A stretch of 64,000 nt of DNA from Pseudomonas sp. G.S.17 (GTDB lineage Bacteria > Pseudomonadota > Gammaproteobacteria > Pseudomonadales > Pseudomonadaceae), in assembly GCF_038096165.1 (NCBI RefSeq), contig NZ_CP151076.1, positions 1,550,001-1,614,000 of the forward strand. The letters run 5' to 3'. A program made the translations under genes and the position numbers. A model generated the notes under the pieces. That model had not been told where the DNA came from. It did no database searches and saw nothing but the letters and a program-made list of their open reading frames with translations. Below are positions 27,365 to 37,430 of the stretch, piece by piece (within the stretch, counting starts at the first letter, position 1; each line of letters begins with the position of its first letter).

Positions 27365-28062
27365 ATGACTCCCTTCCTGCCTTCTGGGCAGTAATTCCTG
27401 CTGCGGGCGTTGGTGCTCGTATGGCAGCGGACCGTCCCAAGCAATACCTGCAACTGGGCGGCCTCACAATTCTTGAACACAGCCTGCTTTGTTTTCTCGA
27501 TCACCCCCGACTCAAGGGTCTGGTGATCAGCCTGGCTGTGGATGATCCTTACTGGCCGACATTGCCCTGTGCGCTGGACTCGCGAATCGAGCGGGTCGAC
27601 GGCGGCACTGAGCGCGCCGACTCAGTACTCAACGCCTTGCTGCATCTGCATGCCCATGGCGCAGGTGATGACGATTGGGTGTTGGTCCACGATGCGGCAC
27701 GGCCAAACCTGGCGCGTTCGGATCTGGATAACCTGCTGCGCGAACTGGCTGATGATCCGGTCGGCGGTCTGTTGGCAGTGCCCGCGCGCGACACCCTCAA
27801 ACGCGCCGACAGCCATGGCCGCGTGACTGAAACCGTGGACCGCAGTTTTATCTGGCAAGCCTATACGCCGCAGATGTTCCGCCTTGGCGCACTGCACCGG
27901 GCATTGGCCGACGGCCTGGTCTCGAACGTGAGCATCACCGACGAAGCTTCGGCCATCGAATGGTCCGGGCAGTCGCCAAGACTCATCGAAGGCCGCGCCG
28001 ACAACATCAAGGTCACTCGCCCCGAGGATCTGGAGTGGCTGCGCCAGCGGCGCGGGCGGTAA
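27361..28062 (+). CDS. ispD: 2-C-methyl-D-erythritol 4-phosphate cytidylyltransferase
   Basis: Third MEP-pathway step; couples MEP to CTP. The 233 aa protein has the CTP-binding loop PAAGVGARMAADRPKQYLQL (residues 14-33), VHDAARPNL near residue 110 and the C-terminal NIKVTRPEDL. In enterobacteria ispD directly abuts ispF; here 3.1 kb with the formaldehyde genes lies between them. Confidence 0.97.
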   Translation: MNDSLPAFWAVIPAAGVGARMAADRPKQYLQLGGLTILEHSLLCFLDHPRLKGLVISLAVDDPYWPTLPCALDSRIERVDGGTERADSVLNALLHLHAHGAGDDDWVLVHDAARPNLARSDLDNLLRELADDPVGGLLAVPARDTLKRADSHGRVTETVDRSFIWQAYTPQMFRLGALHRALADGLVSNVSITDEASAIEWSGQSPRLIEGRADNIKVTRPEDLEWLRQRRGR

Positions 28063-28072
28063 CACCTTATCC

Positions 28073-28122
28073 GTAACTGGCTTTAGCCGGGAGGCCGCTC
28101 TCCCGGCTAAAGCCAGTCCTAC
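28073..28122. repeat. Palindromic repeat, copy 1 (GGCTTTAGCCGGGAG family)
   Basis: Left arm CTGGCTTTAGCCGGGAG (28077-28093) pairs perfectly with CTCCCGGCTAAAGCCAG (28100-28116) around a 6-base loop; the right flank ends GTCCTAC. Related copies lie at 49427-49478, 50941-51030 and 59765-59816. It fills the gap between the convergent ispD and LysR genes, where a stable hairpin could end both transcripts. Confidence 0.85.
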
Positions 28123-28136
28123 GATTGATCCCGCTG

Positions 28137-30251
<2,115 letters not shown>

Positions 30252-30276
30252 AAACAGCTGCCGGGAGGTTACGACG

Positions 30277-31122
30277 TTGAACCTGGAAAACCTTTCCTGC
30301 CAGAAAAGCTTCGGTGGCTGGCATAAACGCTATAAACACCACTCCCAAGTGCTTGGCTGCGACATGGTCTTCGCTGTTTACCTGCCGCCTCAGGCTGAGC
30401 AGGGCGGCAAGCTGCCGGTTGTGTATTGGTTGTCGGGCCTGACCTGTACCGACGAGAACTTCATGCACAAGGCCGGCGCGCTGCGCATTGCCGCCGAGCT
30501 GGGCCTGATTATCGTAGCGCCGGACACCAGTCCCCGTGGCGCGGACGTTCCGGGTGATCCGGACGGCGCCTGGGATTTCGGCCTCGGCGCCGGTTTCTAT
30601 CTGAACGCCACGCAGCAGCCTTGGGCGCGGCATTATCAGATGCATGATTACGTGGTCAAAGAATTGCCCGCGCTGGTCGAAGCGCATTTTCCGGCTTCGC
30701 AAGCGCGCGGTATCAGCGGTCACTCCATGGGCGGCCACGGCGCGCTGGTGTGCGCCTTGCGTAATCCGGGTCGCTACAAGTCGGTCTCGGCGTTTTCGCC
30801 GATCAGCAATCCGATGGATTGCCCGTGGGGGCAGAAGGCGTTTTCCCGTTATCTGGGCGAAGAGCGTGCCCGCTGGCGCGAATGGGATGCCAGCGTGCTG
30901 ATCGCCGAGGCGTCGGAGCAGTTGCCGATGCTTGTGGACCAAGGCGACCGTGATGATTTCCTGGCCAATCAACTCAAGCCCGAAGCGCTGGTGCAGGCTG
31001 CGAAAGCCGCCGGTCATCCGCTGACTCTGCGCATGCAGCCAGGTTACGACCACAGCTATTTCTTCATCGCCAGCTTCATCGAAGACCACCTGCGGCATCA
31101 TGGCGACGCCTTAAACAGCTAA
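30277..31122 (+). CDS. fghA: S-formylglutathione hydrolase
   Basis: Alpha/beta-hydrolase that releases formate and glutathione from S-formylglutathione. The 281 aa product has the nucleophile Ser in ISGHSMGGHGAL (about residue 148) and the catalytic His in GYDHSYFF near the C-terminus, plus YWLSGLTCTDENF (oxyanion loop). The start is a TTG, supported by GGGAGG 8 bases upstream and by the family N-terminus. Forms the formaldehyde unit with adhC. Confidence 0.95.
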   Translation: MNLENLSCQKSFGGWHKRYKHHSQVLGCDMVFAVYLPPQAEQGGKLPVVYWLSGLTCTDENFMHKAGALRIAAELGLIIVAPDTSPRGADVPGDPDGAWDFGLGAGFYLNATQQPWARHYQMHDYVVKELPALVEAHFPASQARGISGHSMGGHGALVCALRNPGRYKSVSAFSPISNPMDCPWGQKAFSRYLGEERARWREWDASVLIAEASEQLPMLVDQGDRDDFLANQLKPEALVQAAKAAGHPLTLRMQPGYDHSYFFIASFIEDHLRHHGDALNS

Positions 31123-31146
31123 CCTTCGCCAAAGTAGGTAGAATCA

Positions 31147-31175
31147 CGCCCTGACTTTTTTCAGGGCGTTTTTTT
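31147..31175 (+). terminator. Hairpin and T-tract ending exactly at the ispF start codon
   Basis: CGCCCTGA (31147-31154) and TCAGGGCG (31161-31168) form a perfect 8-bp stem with a CTTTTT loop, followed by seven T that run straight into the ispF ATG at 31176. It looks like the intrinsic terminator of adhC-fghA. It leaves no room for a Shine-Dalgarno for ispF. TAGAAT at 31138-31143 could be a -10 for a transcript that starts in or near the hairpin. Confidence 0.75.
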
Positions 31176-31649
31176 ATGCGTATTGGCCATGGCTATGATG
31201 TGCACCGTTTCGCTGAAGGCGATTTCATTACCTTAGGCGGGGTGCGGATTGCGCACGGTTTCGGGCTGCTGGCCCATTCCGATGGCGATGTGCTGTTGCA
31301 TGCCCTGAGCGATGCCTTGCTGGGCGCAGCTGCGCTCGGTGACATCGGCAAGCATTTCCCTGACACCGACCCACAGTTCAAGGGTGCCGACAGCCGGGCG
31401 TTGTTGCGCCACGTGCTGTCGCTGGTCCAGAGCAAGGGCTGGAAAGTCGGCAATGTCGACGCCACCATCGTTGCCCAGGCGCCGAAAATGGCCCCGCATA
31501 TCGATTCGATGCGCGCACTGATTGCCGCGGATCTTCAGGTTGAGTTGGATCAAGTGAACGTAAAGGCTACCACTACCGAAAAACTCGGCTTCACGGGTCG
31601 GGAAGAGGGCATCGCGGTTCACGCGGTTGCCCTGTTGTTGTCCGCATGA
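31176..31649 (+). CDS. ispF: 2-C-methyl-D-erythritol 2,4-cyclodiphosphate synthase
   Basis: Fifth MEP-pathway step, cyclising CDP-ME2P with loss of CMP. The 157 aa product starts [12 protein letters not shown] with zinc ligands Asp8 and His10; His42 is the third ([12 protein letters not shown]), and [11 protein letters not shown] and [13 protein letters not shown] complete the site. The start is fixed by the family N-terminus although no ribosome binding site precedes it, only a T-tract and hairpin. Overlaps truD by 4 bases. Confidence 0.97.
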   Translation: MRIGHGYDVHRFAEGDFITLGGVRIAHGFGLLAHSDGDVLLHALSDALLGAAALGDIGKHFPDTDPQFKGADSRALLRHVLSLVQSKGWKVGNVDATIVAQAPKMAPHIDSMRALIAADLQVELDQVNVKATTTEKLGFTGREEGIAVHAVALLLSA

Positions 31650-32704
31650 CGGAACTGGAACTGCTGGGCCCGCGCGCGTATGGCGAGTCGCTGGGCAGCG
31701 CTGTGCTCAAGGCAACGGCGGAAGATTTTCAGGTCGACGAAGTGCTGGACATCCCGCTTTCCGGCGACGGCGAACACCTCTGGCTGTGGGTCGAGAAACG
31801 CGGCCTCAATACCGAAGAAGCCGCACGTCGACTGGCCAAGGCCGCTGGCGTGCCGCTCCGGACCGTGAGCTACGCAGGTCTCAAAGACCGCCAGGCCCTG
31901 ACGCGTCAGTGGTTCAGCATCCAGCTGCCAGGCAAGGCCGATCCTGATCTGGCAGCGGCACAAGACGACACGCTGAAGATCCTCAAAACCACCCGCCACA
32001 AGCGCAAGTTACAGCGCGGCGCGCATGCGGCGAACGGTTTTACCCTGCGTCTGACGCAACTGAATGGCGACAAGGACGCGTTACAGCAGCGTCTTGAGCA
32101 GATCGCCAAGGCCGGGATCCCCAATTATTTCGGCAGCCAACGCTTCGGTTATCAAGGCGGAAACCTGGGTGAAGCTCGTGATTACGCAGGGCGCCAGGCT
32201 TTGCCCGAGCAGCGCGCGGTTCGCTCGCGTCTGCTCTCCACGGCACGCAGTTACCTGTTCAATCAGGTGTTGGCCGCGCGCGTGACCGATGGCAGTTGGC
32301 AGCGGGCGCAGGTTGGCGACTTGCTGGCCTTTACCGACAGCCGCAGTTTTTTCCCGGCCGGCATCGACGAGTGCAGCGATCCACGTCTGGCGATTCTCGA
32401 TCTGCATCCGACTGGCCCGCAATGGGGCGAAGGCCCTTCGCCGGCGTCGGCCGCAACTGCTACGCTGGAGAACGACATCGCCAATCGTGAAGCGGCATTG
32501 CGCGATTGGTTGATTCGAGCCGGAATGGAACACGAACGGCGTATCCTGCGACTGCCCATTGGCGGGTTGACGTGGCATTATCCCGAGCCTGACATTCTGC
32601 AACTGGAATTCGTCCTCCCGGCTGGATGCTTCGCCACTGTATTGGTGCGCGAACTCGTCGATCTGGTACCGGTAGGGCAGACGGACAGCTCATGCGTATT
32701 CTGA
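31646..32704 (+). CDS. truD: tRNA pseudouridine(13) synthase TruD
   Basis: Isomerises U13 of tRNA-Glu. The 352 aa product has the catalytic Asp81 in [14 protein letters not shown], the TruD signature NYFGSQRFG (about 155-163) and the inserted TRUD domain between. Overlaps ispF by 4 bases at its start and surE by 13 at its end, the conserved ispF-truD-surE-pcm order. Confidence 0.96.
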   Translation: MTELELLGPRAYGESLGSAVLKATAEDFQVDEVLDIPLSGDGEHLWLWVEKRGLNTEEAARRLAKAAGVPLRTVSYAGLKDRQALTRQWFSIQLPGKADPDLAAAQDDTLKILKTTRHKRKLQRGAHAANGFTLRLTQLNGDKDALQQRLEQIAKAGIPNYFGSQRFGYQGGNLGEARDYAGRQALPEQRAVRSRLLSTARSYLFNQVLAARVTDGSWQRAQVGDLLAFTDSRSFFPAGIDECSDPRLAILDLHPTGPQWGEGPSPASAATATLENDIANREAALRDWLIRAGMEHERRILRLPIGGLTWHYPEPDILQLEFVLPAGCFATVLVRELVDLVPVGQTDSSCVF

Positions 32705-33441
32705 TTTCAAACGATGATGGGGTAACTGCGCCCGGTCTCGCGGCGCTGTATGCGGCGCTGGCCGATTACAGCGAGTGCGTGGTAATCGCTCCCGACCAGG
32801 ACAAAAGCGGCGCCAGCAGCTCGCTGACGCTCGACCGTCCTTTGCATCCCCACACCTTGTCGAACGGCTTTATCAGCGTCAACGGCACGCCAACCGATTG
32901 CGTTCACCTGGGCCTCAACGGCCTGCTGGATACCCCGCCCGACATGGTGGTGTCCGGAATCAATCTGGGCGCCAACCTCGGTGACGATGTCCTGTACTCC
33001 GGCACGGTTGCGGCTGCTCTGGAAGGGCGGTTTCTGCAGCGGCCGTCGTTTGCCTTTTCGTTTCTCTCCCGGCAGCCGGAAAACCTGGCCACGGCAGCGC
33101 ATTACGCGCGCCTGCTGGTCGAGTCCCACGAACAACTGGACCTGCCACCGCGCACGGTCCTGAACGTGAATATCCCCAATCTGCCGCTGGCGCATGTCCG
33201 CGGCATCCAGCTGACGCGCCTGGGCCATCGCGCCCGTGCGGCGGCACCGATCAAGGTGGTTGATCCACGTGGTCGCTCGGGATACTGGATTGCGGCGGCC
33301 GGTGACGCCGAAGATGGCGGCGCGGGGACTGATTTTCATGCGGTGATGCAGGGGTATGTGTCGATTACCCCGTTGCAGCTCGATCGTACCTATCAGGACG
33401 GGTTCAGCAGCCTGAACAAATGGCTGGAGGGCCTTCTCTGA
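32692..33441 (+). CDS. surE: 5'/3'-nucleotidase SurE
   Basis: Metal-dependent nucleotidase and exopolyphosphatase linked to stationary-phase survival. The 249 aa product starts [15 protein letters not shown], with Asp8 and Asp9 as metal ligands, the Ser in [12 protein letters not shown], and the Asn in [20 protein letters not shown]. Its start lies inside the truD 3' end and its stop shares a base with the pcm start (TGATG). Confidence 0.97.
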   Translation: MRILISNDDGVTAPGLAALYAALADYSECVVIAPDQDKSGASSSLTLDRPLHPHTLSNGFISVNGTPTDCVHLGLNGLLDTPPDMVVSGINLGANLGDDVLYSGTVAAALEGRFLQRPSFAFSFLSRQPENLATAAHYARLLVESHEQLDLPPRTVLNVNIPNLPLAHVRGIQLTRLGHRARAAAPIKVVDPRGRSGYWIAAAGDAEDGGAGTDFHAVMQGYVSITPLQLDRTYQDGFSSLNKWLEGLL

Positions 33442-34118
33442 TGTCGCGCGAACAAGATGATCTGTTACGCCGTGGAATCGGGATGACTTCCCAGCGTACC
33501 CGCGAGCGACTGATTCAGCGTCTGTATGACGAAGGTCTGTCCAACGTGCAGGTGCTGGACGTGATCCGCAAGACGCCACGGCATATGTTTGTCGATGAGG
33601 CCCTGGCCCATCGCGCCTATGAAGACACGGCATTGCCGATCGGTCATAACCAGACCATTTCCCAGCCGTACATGGTGGCGCGCATGAGCGAGCTGCTGCT
33701 CGCTGCGGGTCCGCTGGACAAGGTGATGGAGATCGGCACCGGTTCGGGCTATCAGACCGCCGTACTGGCGCAGCTGGTGGAGCGCGTGTTCTCGGTGGAA
33801 CGCATCAAGGTGCTGCAGGACCGCGCCAAAGAGCGCCTGGTCGAACTGAATCTGCGCAATGTGGTGTTTCGCTGGGGGGATGGCTGGGAAGGCTGGCCGG
33901 CACTCGCGCCCTATAACGGCATCATCGTCACGGCAGTGGCGACGGACGTTCCCCAGGCGCTGCTCGATCAACTGGCGCCGGGCGGGCGGCTGGTCATTCC
34001 AGTGGGTTCAGGCGAAGTCCAGCAGTTGATGCTGATCATTCGTGAAGAAAATGGTTTTTCCCGGCATGTTCTGGGGGCGGTGCGCTTTGTTCCGCTGCTC
34101 AATGGGCCGTTGGCCTGA
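33441..34118 (+). CDS. pcm: Protein-L-isoaspartate O-methyltransferase
   Basis: Repairs isoaspartyl damage in ageing proteins using SAM. From ATG 33441 the product is 225 aa ([20 protein letters not shown]); a second ATG at 33483 would give the 211 aa form usual in P. aeruginosa. Motifs: the SAM loop [16 protein letters not shown] near residue 100, and [15 protein letters not shown] (substrate Ser/Thr region). Translationally coupled to surE; 183 bases without a gene follow before nlpD. Confidence 0.96.
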   Translation: MSREQDDLLRRGIGMTSQRTRERLIQRLYDEGLSNVQVLDVIRKTPRHMFVDEALAHRAYEDTALPIGHNQTISQPYMVARMSELLLAAGPLDKVMEIGTGSGYQTAVLAQLVERVFSVERIKVLQDRAKERLVELNLRNVVFRWGDGWEGWPALAPYNGIIVTAVATDVPQALLDQLAPGGRLVIPVGSGEVQQLMLIIREENGFSRHVLGAVRFVPLLNGPLA

Positions 34119-34301
34119 GAACCTTTGGCCCGGCCACTGAATTCTGATCAGCGCCGTTGGTCTATCACCTGTCGCAGCCGCGCGGTCCGGCGAGCTGGCG
34201 TGATGTGCAGCAAAGGCTTCAAAAAGTTTAAGCAGTAGCTGCCGCCGTTATTACGGCACAATAGGCAGCTTAAATTCAGTCACCAGTAAAGGGAGTGGCG
34301 G

Positions 34302-35171
34302 GTGAGTCGCACAGTCATTCGGCAGCGTATGTTTTCAAAAAGTTTTCAGCGACTGGTGACTGGCATCGTTCTCAGTGTCCTTTTGGTCGGCTGCTCCAGT
34401 ACGCCATCGGGCGGCGTTCGGGTCGTGGACCGGAACAATAACGCCGCGCCCCAACGTCCTACGGTGACCACCGGGCAGTACGTGGTACGGCGCGGTGACA
34501 CGCTTTTTTCCATTGCCTTCCGTTATGGCTGGGACTACAAGGCGCTGGCCGCCCGCAACCAGATCCCTGAGCCTTACACCATCCGTCCGGGTCAGACGAT
34601 TCGCTTTGACGGGCGCTCTGGCTCCAGCGCCTCAGCGGTCGCGACAGCAGGTCGGCCGGGTGTTGCGCAGAGCAGTTCGTCGACCTCCACGAGCAGTTCA
34701 GGCTCGGTCAAAACCACGGTAATTTCCAAGCCGATTTCGGTTGTGCCGGTGGTTATTCCCCCTTCTGGAGACGTGAGAACAGGGCCTGCCGGCCCTTCTC
34801 CGACGGGCTGGACGTGGCCCTCCAGTGGTATTTTGATCGGGAAATTCTCTTCAAACGGTAGTTTGAATAAAGGAATTGATATCGCTGGTGATTTGGGACA
34901 GCCTGTTTTGGCTGCGTCTGATGGTTCAGTTGTATACGCCGGGAGTGGATTGCGGGGCTACGGCGAATTGATCATCATCAAACACAGCGATACCTACGTA
35001 AGCGCCTACGGTCACAACCGCAGGTTGATGGTTCGGGAGGGACAGCAGGTCAAGGCAGGGCAGACAATTGCCGAAATGGGGTCAACGGGAACCGACCGAG
35101 TGAAACTGCATTTTGAGATTCGCCGCCAGGGAAAACCTGTAGATCCACTGCAATTCTTGCCACGTCGTTGA
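34302..35171 (+). CDS. nlpD: Lipoprotein NlpD, LysM plus degenerate M23 (amidase activator)
   Basis: Outer-membrane lipoprotein that in E. coli activates the amidase AmiC for septal peptidoglycan splitting. The 289 aa product (GTG start after GGGAG) has a lipobox LLVGC with Cys31, a LysM domain (YVVRRGDTLFSIAFRYGWDY to GQTIRF, about 65-108), a Ser/Thr-rich linker and a C-terminal M23 domain. The M23 zinc site is degenerate: NKGIDIAGD has no His where active enzymes have one, so it should regulate rather than cut. The main rpoS promoter lies inside nlpD in other Pseudomonas; I did not pin it here. Confidence 0.95.
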   Translation: MSRTVIRQRMFSKSFQRLVTGIVLSVLLVGCSSTPSGGVRVVDRNNNAAPQRPTVTTGQYVVRRGDTLFSIAFRYGWDYKALAARNQIPEPYTIRPGQTIRFDGRSGSSASAVATAGRPGVAQSSSSTSTSSSGSVKTTVISKPISVVPVVIPPSGDVRTGPAGPSPTGWTWPSSGILIGKFSSNGSLNKGIDIAGDLGQPVLAASDGSVVYAGSGLRGYGELIIIKHSDTYVSAYGHNRRLMVREGQQVKAGQTIAEMGSTGTDRVKLHFEIRRQGKPVDPLQFLPRR

Positions 35172-35273
35172 TTGTTGCCAGCCTGTTCCTGACGTAGAGG
35201 GACAGGCTCAAGCGTTGCCATGGAAATAGGCGTCGCTAGAGCTTGAGGTCGAACTCACCAAAGGACTATAACA

Positions 35274-36287
35274 ATGGCTCTCAGCAAAGAAGCGCCGGAG
35301 TTTGACATCGACGACGAGGTTCTCCTTATGGAAGCCGGTGTCGTCCTGGAATCCGAATCGGACGAAAAGCAGCACAAAGCTGCAAAAGCTTCGGTTCGAG
35401 CCAAGGCAAGAAACTCCACATCGCTCAAGCAACACAAATACATTGATTACACCCGGGCGCTCGATGCGACCCAGCTGTACCTCAATGAAATCGGATTCTC
35501 TCCCCTGTTGTCCCCCGAAGAAGAAGTCCATTTTGCGCGTCTGTCGCAAAGTGGTGATCCGGCGGGACGCAAACGCATGATCGAAAGCAACCTGCGCCTG
35601 GTGGTGAAAATCGCCAGACGTTATGTCAATCGCGGGCTGTCATTGCTCGACCTGATCGAGGAAGGCAACCTGGGCTTGATCCGGGCAGTCGAAAAATTCG
35701 ACCCGGAACGAGGCTTTCGTTTCTCGACTTACGCGACATGGTGGATTCGTCAGACCATCGAGCGCGCCATCATGAATCAGACCCGGACCATCCGGTTGCC
35801 GATTCATGTGGTCAAAGAACTCAACGTCTACCTGCGGGCGGCTCGCGAGCTGACCCAGAAACTCGATCACGAGCCCTCTCCGGAAGAAATCGCCAACCTG
35901 CTCGAGAAGCCGGTGGGCGAGGTCAAGCGCATGCTGGGTCTCAATGAGCGGGTTTCCTCGGTGGACGTGTCACTCGGGCCGGACTCTGACAAGACCCTGC
36001 TTGATACCCTGACCGATGATCGTCCGACAGATCCGTGCGAACTGTTGCAGGATGACGATCTCTCCCAGAGCATCGATCAGTGGCTTTCCGAGCTTACCGA
36101 CAAGCAACGTGAAGTCGTCATCCGTCGGTTTGGCCTGCGCGGCCATGAGAGCAGTACGCTGGAAGATGTCGGGCTGGAGATCGGTCTTACGCGCGAGCGT
36201 GTCCGCCAGATTCAGGTTGAAGGCCTGAAGCGTCTTCGGGAGATTCTTGAAAAAAATGGTTTATCCAGTGAGTCATTGTTTCAATAA
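35274..36287 (+). CDS. rpoS: RNA polymerase sigma factor RpoS (sigma-38)
   Basis: Master sigma factor of stationary phase and general stress. The 337 aa product has regions 1.2 ([16 protein letters not shown]), 2 ([34 protein letters not shown]), 3 and 4 ([23 protein letters not shown]). The N-terminus is acidic, as in other Pseudomonas RpoS. Lies 102 bases after nlpD and is followed by a strong terminator and rsmZ, so a Gac/Rsm output sits directly behind it. No frameshift or premature stop, which often arise in rpoS under laboratory culture. Confidence 0.98.
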   Translation: MALSKEAPEFDIDDEVLLMEAGVVLESESDEKQHKAAKASVRAKARNSTSLKQHKYIDYTRALDATQLYLNEIGFSPLLSPEEEVHFARLSQSGDPAGRKRMIESNLRLVVKIARRYVNRGLSLLDLIEEGNLGLIRAVEKFDPERGFRFSTYATWWIRQTIERAIMNQTRTIRLPIHVVKELNVYLRAARELTQKLDHEPSPEEIANLLEKPVGEVKRMLGLNERVSSVDVSLGPDSDKTLLDTLTDDRPTDPCELLQDDDLSQSIDQWLSELTDKQREVVIRRFGLRGHESSTLEDVGLEIGLTRERVRQIQVEGLKRLREILEKNGLSSESLFQ

Positions 36288-36337
36288 CTCAACACTCTGC
36301 TTAGCTAGCTAATTAAACGCTGTTATTTCTGCTAAAC

Positions 36338-36369
36338 AAAAACACCTCCTTGTGGGGTGTTTTTTTTTC
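36338..36369 (+). terminator. rpoS terminator
   Basis: AAAAACACC pairs with GGTGTTTTT around CTCCTTGTGG-type loop sequence (36347-36355), ending in a run of nine to ten T. Strong intrinsic terminator 50 bases after the rpoS stop. Confidence 0.85.
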
Positions 36370-36468
36370 TGTCATTTTTTAATCGTAAATACATATAAAT
36401 ACCTGCTGGTTTGATTCTCATTATCTAAGCCGTCCACCCGTGAACGTGCTGCTTTTGCGTACTTTCCC

Positions 36469-36486
36469 TGTAAGCCTTTACGTACG
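36469..36486 (+). promoter_or_regulatory. GacA-type upstream activating sequence of rsmZ
   Basis: TGTAAG, six bases, then CGTACG. The Pseudomonas GacA site is TGTAAG-N6-CTTACA; the left half is perfect and the right half keeps three of six positions. Its centre is about 180 bases before the predicted rsmZ start, the distance known for this family. The stretch between (36487-36623) is unusually AT-rich for this genome, as in other rsmZ promoters where H-NS-like MvaT binds. Confidence 0.6.
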
Positions 36487-36623
36487 CGATGTGTAAGTTA
36501 TTGTTGTTGGATAAAGCAATAGATGCCCCTTTATCTGGAGTGATTTATCGTAACTTATTGAAATTAAAGGGTTTGATATTTGGCGGGCGCAAGGGGTGGA
36601 ATTTTTTGAAAGGTTTTCGAGGG

Positions 36624-36651
36624 TTGTTCTGCACGAAAAAAGCACTAATAT
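36624..36651 (+). promoter_or_regulatory. rsmZ core promoter
   Basis: TTGTTC at 36624-36629 and TAATAT at 36646-36651 are spaced by 16 bases and place the transcription start at about 36658, exactly where the first RsmZ stem begins. Sigma-70 type. Confidence 0.55.
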
Positions 36652-36657
36652 CAGAAC

Positions 36658-36790
36658 TGTGCCAACGGACAGGCACAGACAGTCAAGGAAGACAGTCAAA
36701 GGACATCGCAGGATGCGATTCATCAGGATGATGATTAATGGATTGCAAGGAATAGTACAAAGGGGGGGCGGTTCATACCGCCCCTTTTTT
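36658..36790 (+). ncRNA. rsmZ: Small regulatory RNA RsmZ
   Basis: Sponge RNA that sequesters RsmA/CsrA proteins and relieves translational repression of secondary-metabolism and biofilm genes. About 133 nt between rpoS and fdxA, the known rsmZ locus. Seven GGA motifs (36667, 36687, 36701, 36711, 36726, 36740, 36749); several sit in hairpin loops: TGTGCC/GGCACA around AACGGACA, ATCGCA/TGCGAT around GGA, and TCATC/GATGA around AGGAT. It ends in a GC-rich terminator, GGGGCGG/CCGCCCC plus six T (36765-36790). Expression by GacS/GacA is inferred from the upstream site. Confidence 0.92.
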
Positions 36791-36820
36791 CGTCTGCCCG
36801 AAAGTGCGCGGGCTGATAAC

Positions 36821-36846
36821 AAAAAAGGCCCTGTCAGGGCCTTTTT
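36821..36846 (-). terminator. fdxA terminator
   Basis: AAAAAAGGCCCTG and CAGGGCCTTTTT form a near-perfect inverted repeat with a T loop, lying 14 bases past the fdxA stop on the reverse strand. A- and T-runs on both sides make it bidirectional, so it also backs up the rsmZ terminator. Confidence 0.8.
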
Positions 36847-36859
36847 GTACTTGGGTAAA

Positions 36860-37183
36860 TCAGCGTTCCAGGTCTGCGATCTTGCCTGGTTTGCCATCCC
36901 ACTCTGCAGCATCGGGCATGCCGTCTTTCTTCTCGGTGATGTTCGGCCAGACATCTGCCAGTTCAGCGTTCAGCTCGATGAAGTTCTCCATGCCGGCCGG
37001 AACCTCGTCTTCAGAGAAGATGGCGTTGGCAGGGCATTCTGGCTCGCAAAGTGCGCAATCGATGCACTCATCCGGGTGAATCACCAGGAAATTCGGGCCT
37101 TCGTAGAAGCAGTCCACCGGACACACTTCTACGCAGTCGGTGTACTTGCACTTGATGCAGTTGTCGGTGACGACGAAGGTCAT
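36860..37183 (-). CDS. fdxA: 7Fe ferredoxin FdxA
   Basis: Low-potential electron carrier with one 3Fe-4S and one 4Fe-4S cluster. From ATG 37183 (ribosome binding site GAGGAGAG) the product is 107 aa, starting [20 protein letters not shown], with the second cluster motif [12 protein letters not shown]. The C-terminal half is the acidic tail usual in this family. Neighbour of rpoS/rsmZ and mutS as in other Pseudomonas. The 247-base gap upstream holds no gene. Confidence 0.96.
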   Translation of the reverse strand: MTFVVTDNCIKCKYTDCVEVCPVDCFYEGPNFLVIHPDECIDCALCEPECPANAIFSEDEVPAGMENFIELNAELADVWPNITEKKDGMPDAAEWDGKPGKIADLER

Positions 37184-37430
37184 TTCTAATTCTCTCCTCA
37201 GGCGGCGGTAGCAGAGCCCTTCCAGACAGGGTTGCCAGGTTCGGGAAGTTTCCCGGCCTTTGTGAAAACAATGCATTGGCCAAACGACTCACTGGCAGGC
37301 TGGCTGCACGCGCTTCGTTCAACTTCAGGTCGCTACGTTTCCACGCGGCTCGGCTTATCTGCTCAAGCCAGGCTAAAAGCTGGCAGCATCCCAAACCGCG
37401 CGGGATTCTACCAGCTTGTAACCGTTCACG

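Noticed and set aside
34302..35171. NlpD as an active M23 endopeptidase
   Set aside because: The first zinc-ligand motif lacks its His (NKGIDIAGD), as in the E. coli amidase activator, so a regulatory role fits better.
36489..36731. An 80-codon ORF in the rpoS-fdxA gap
   Set aside because: It overlaps the GacA site, the promoter and half of rsmZ, lies in AT-rich control DNA and has no ribosome binding site.
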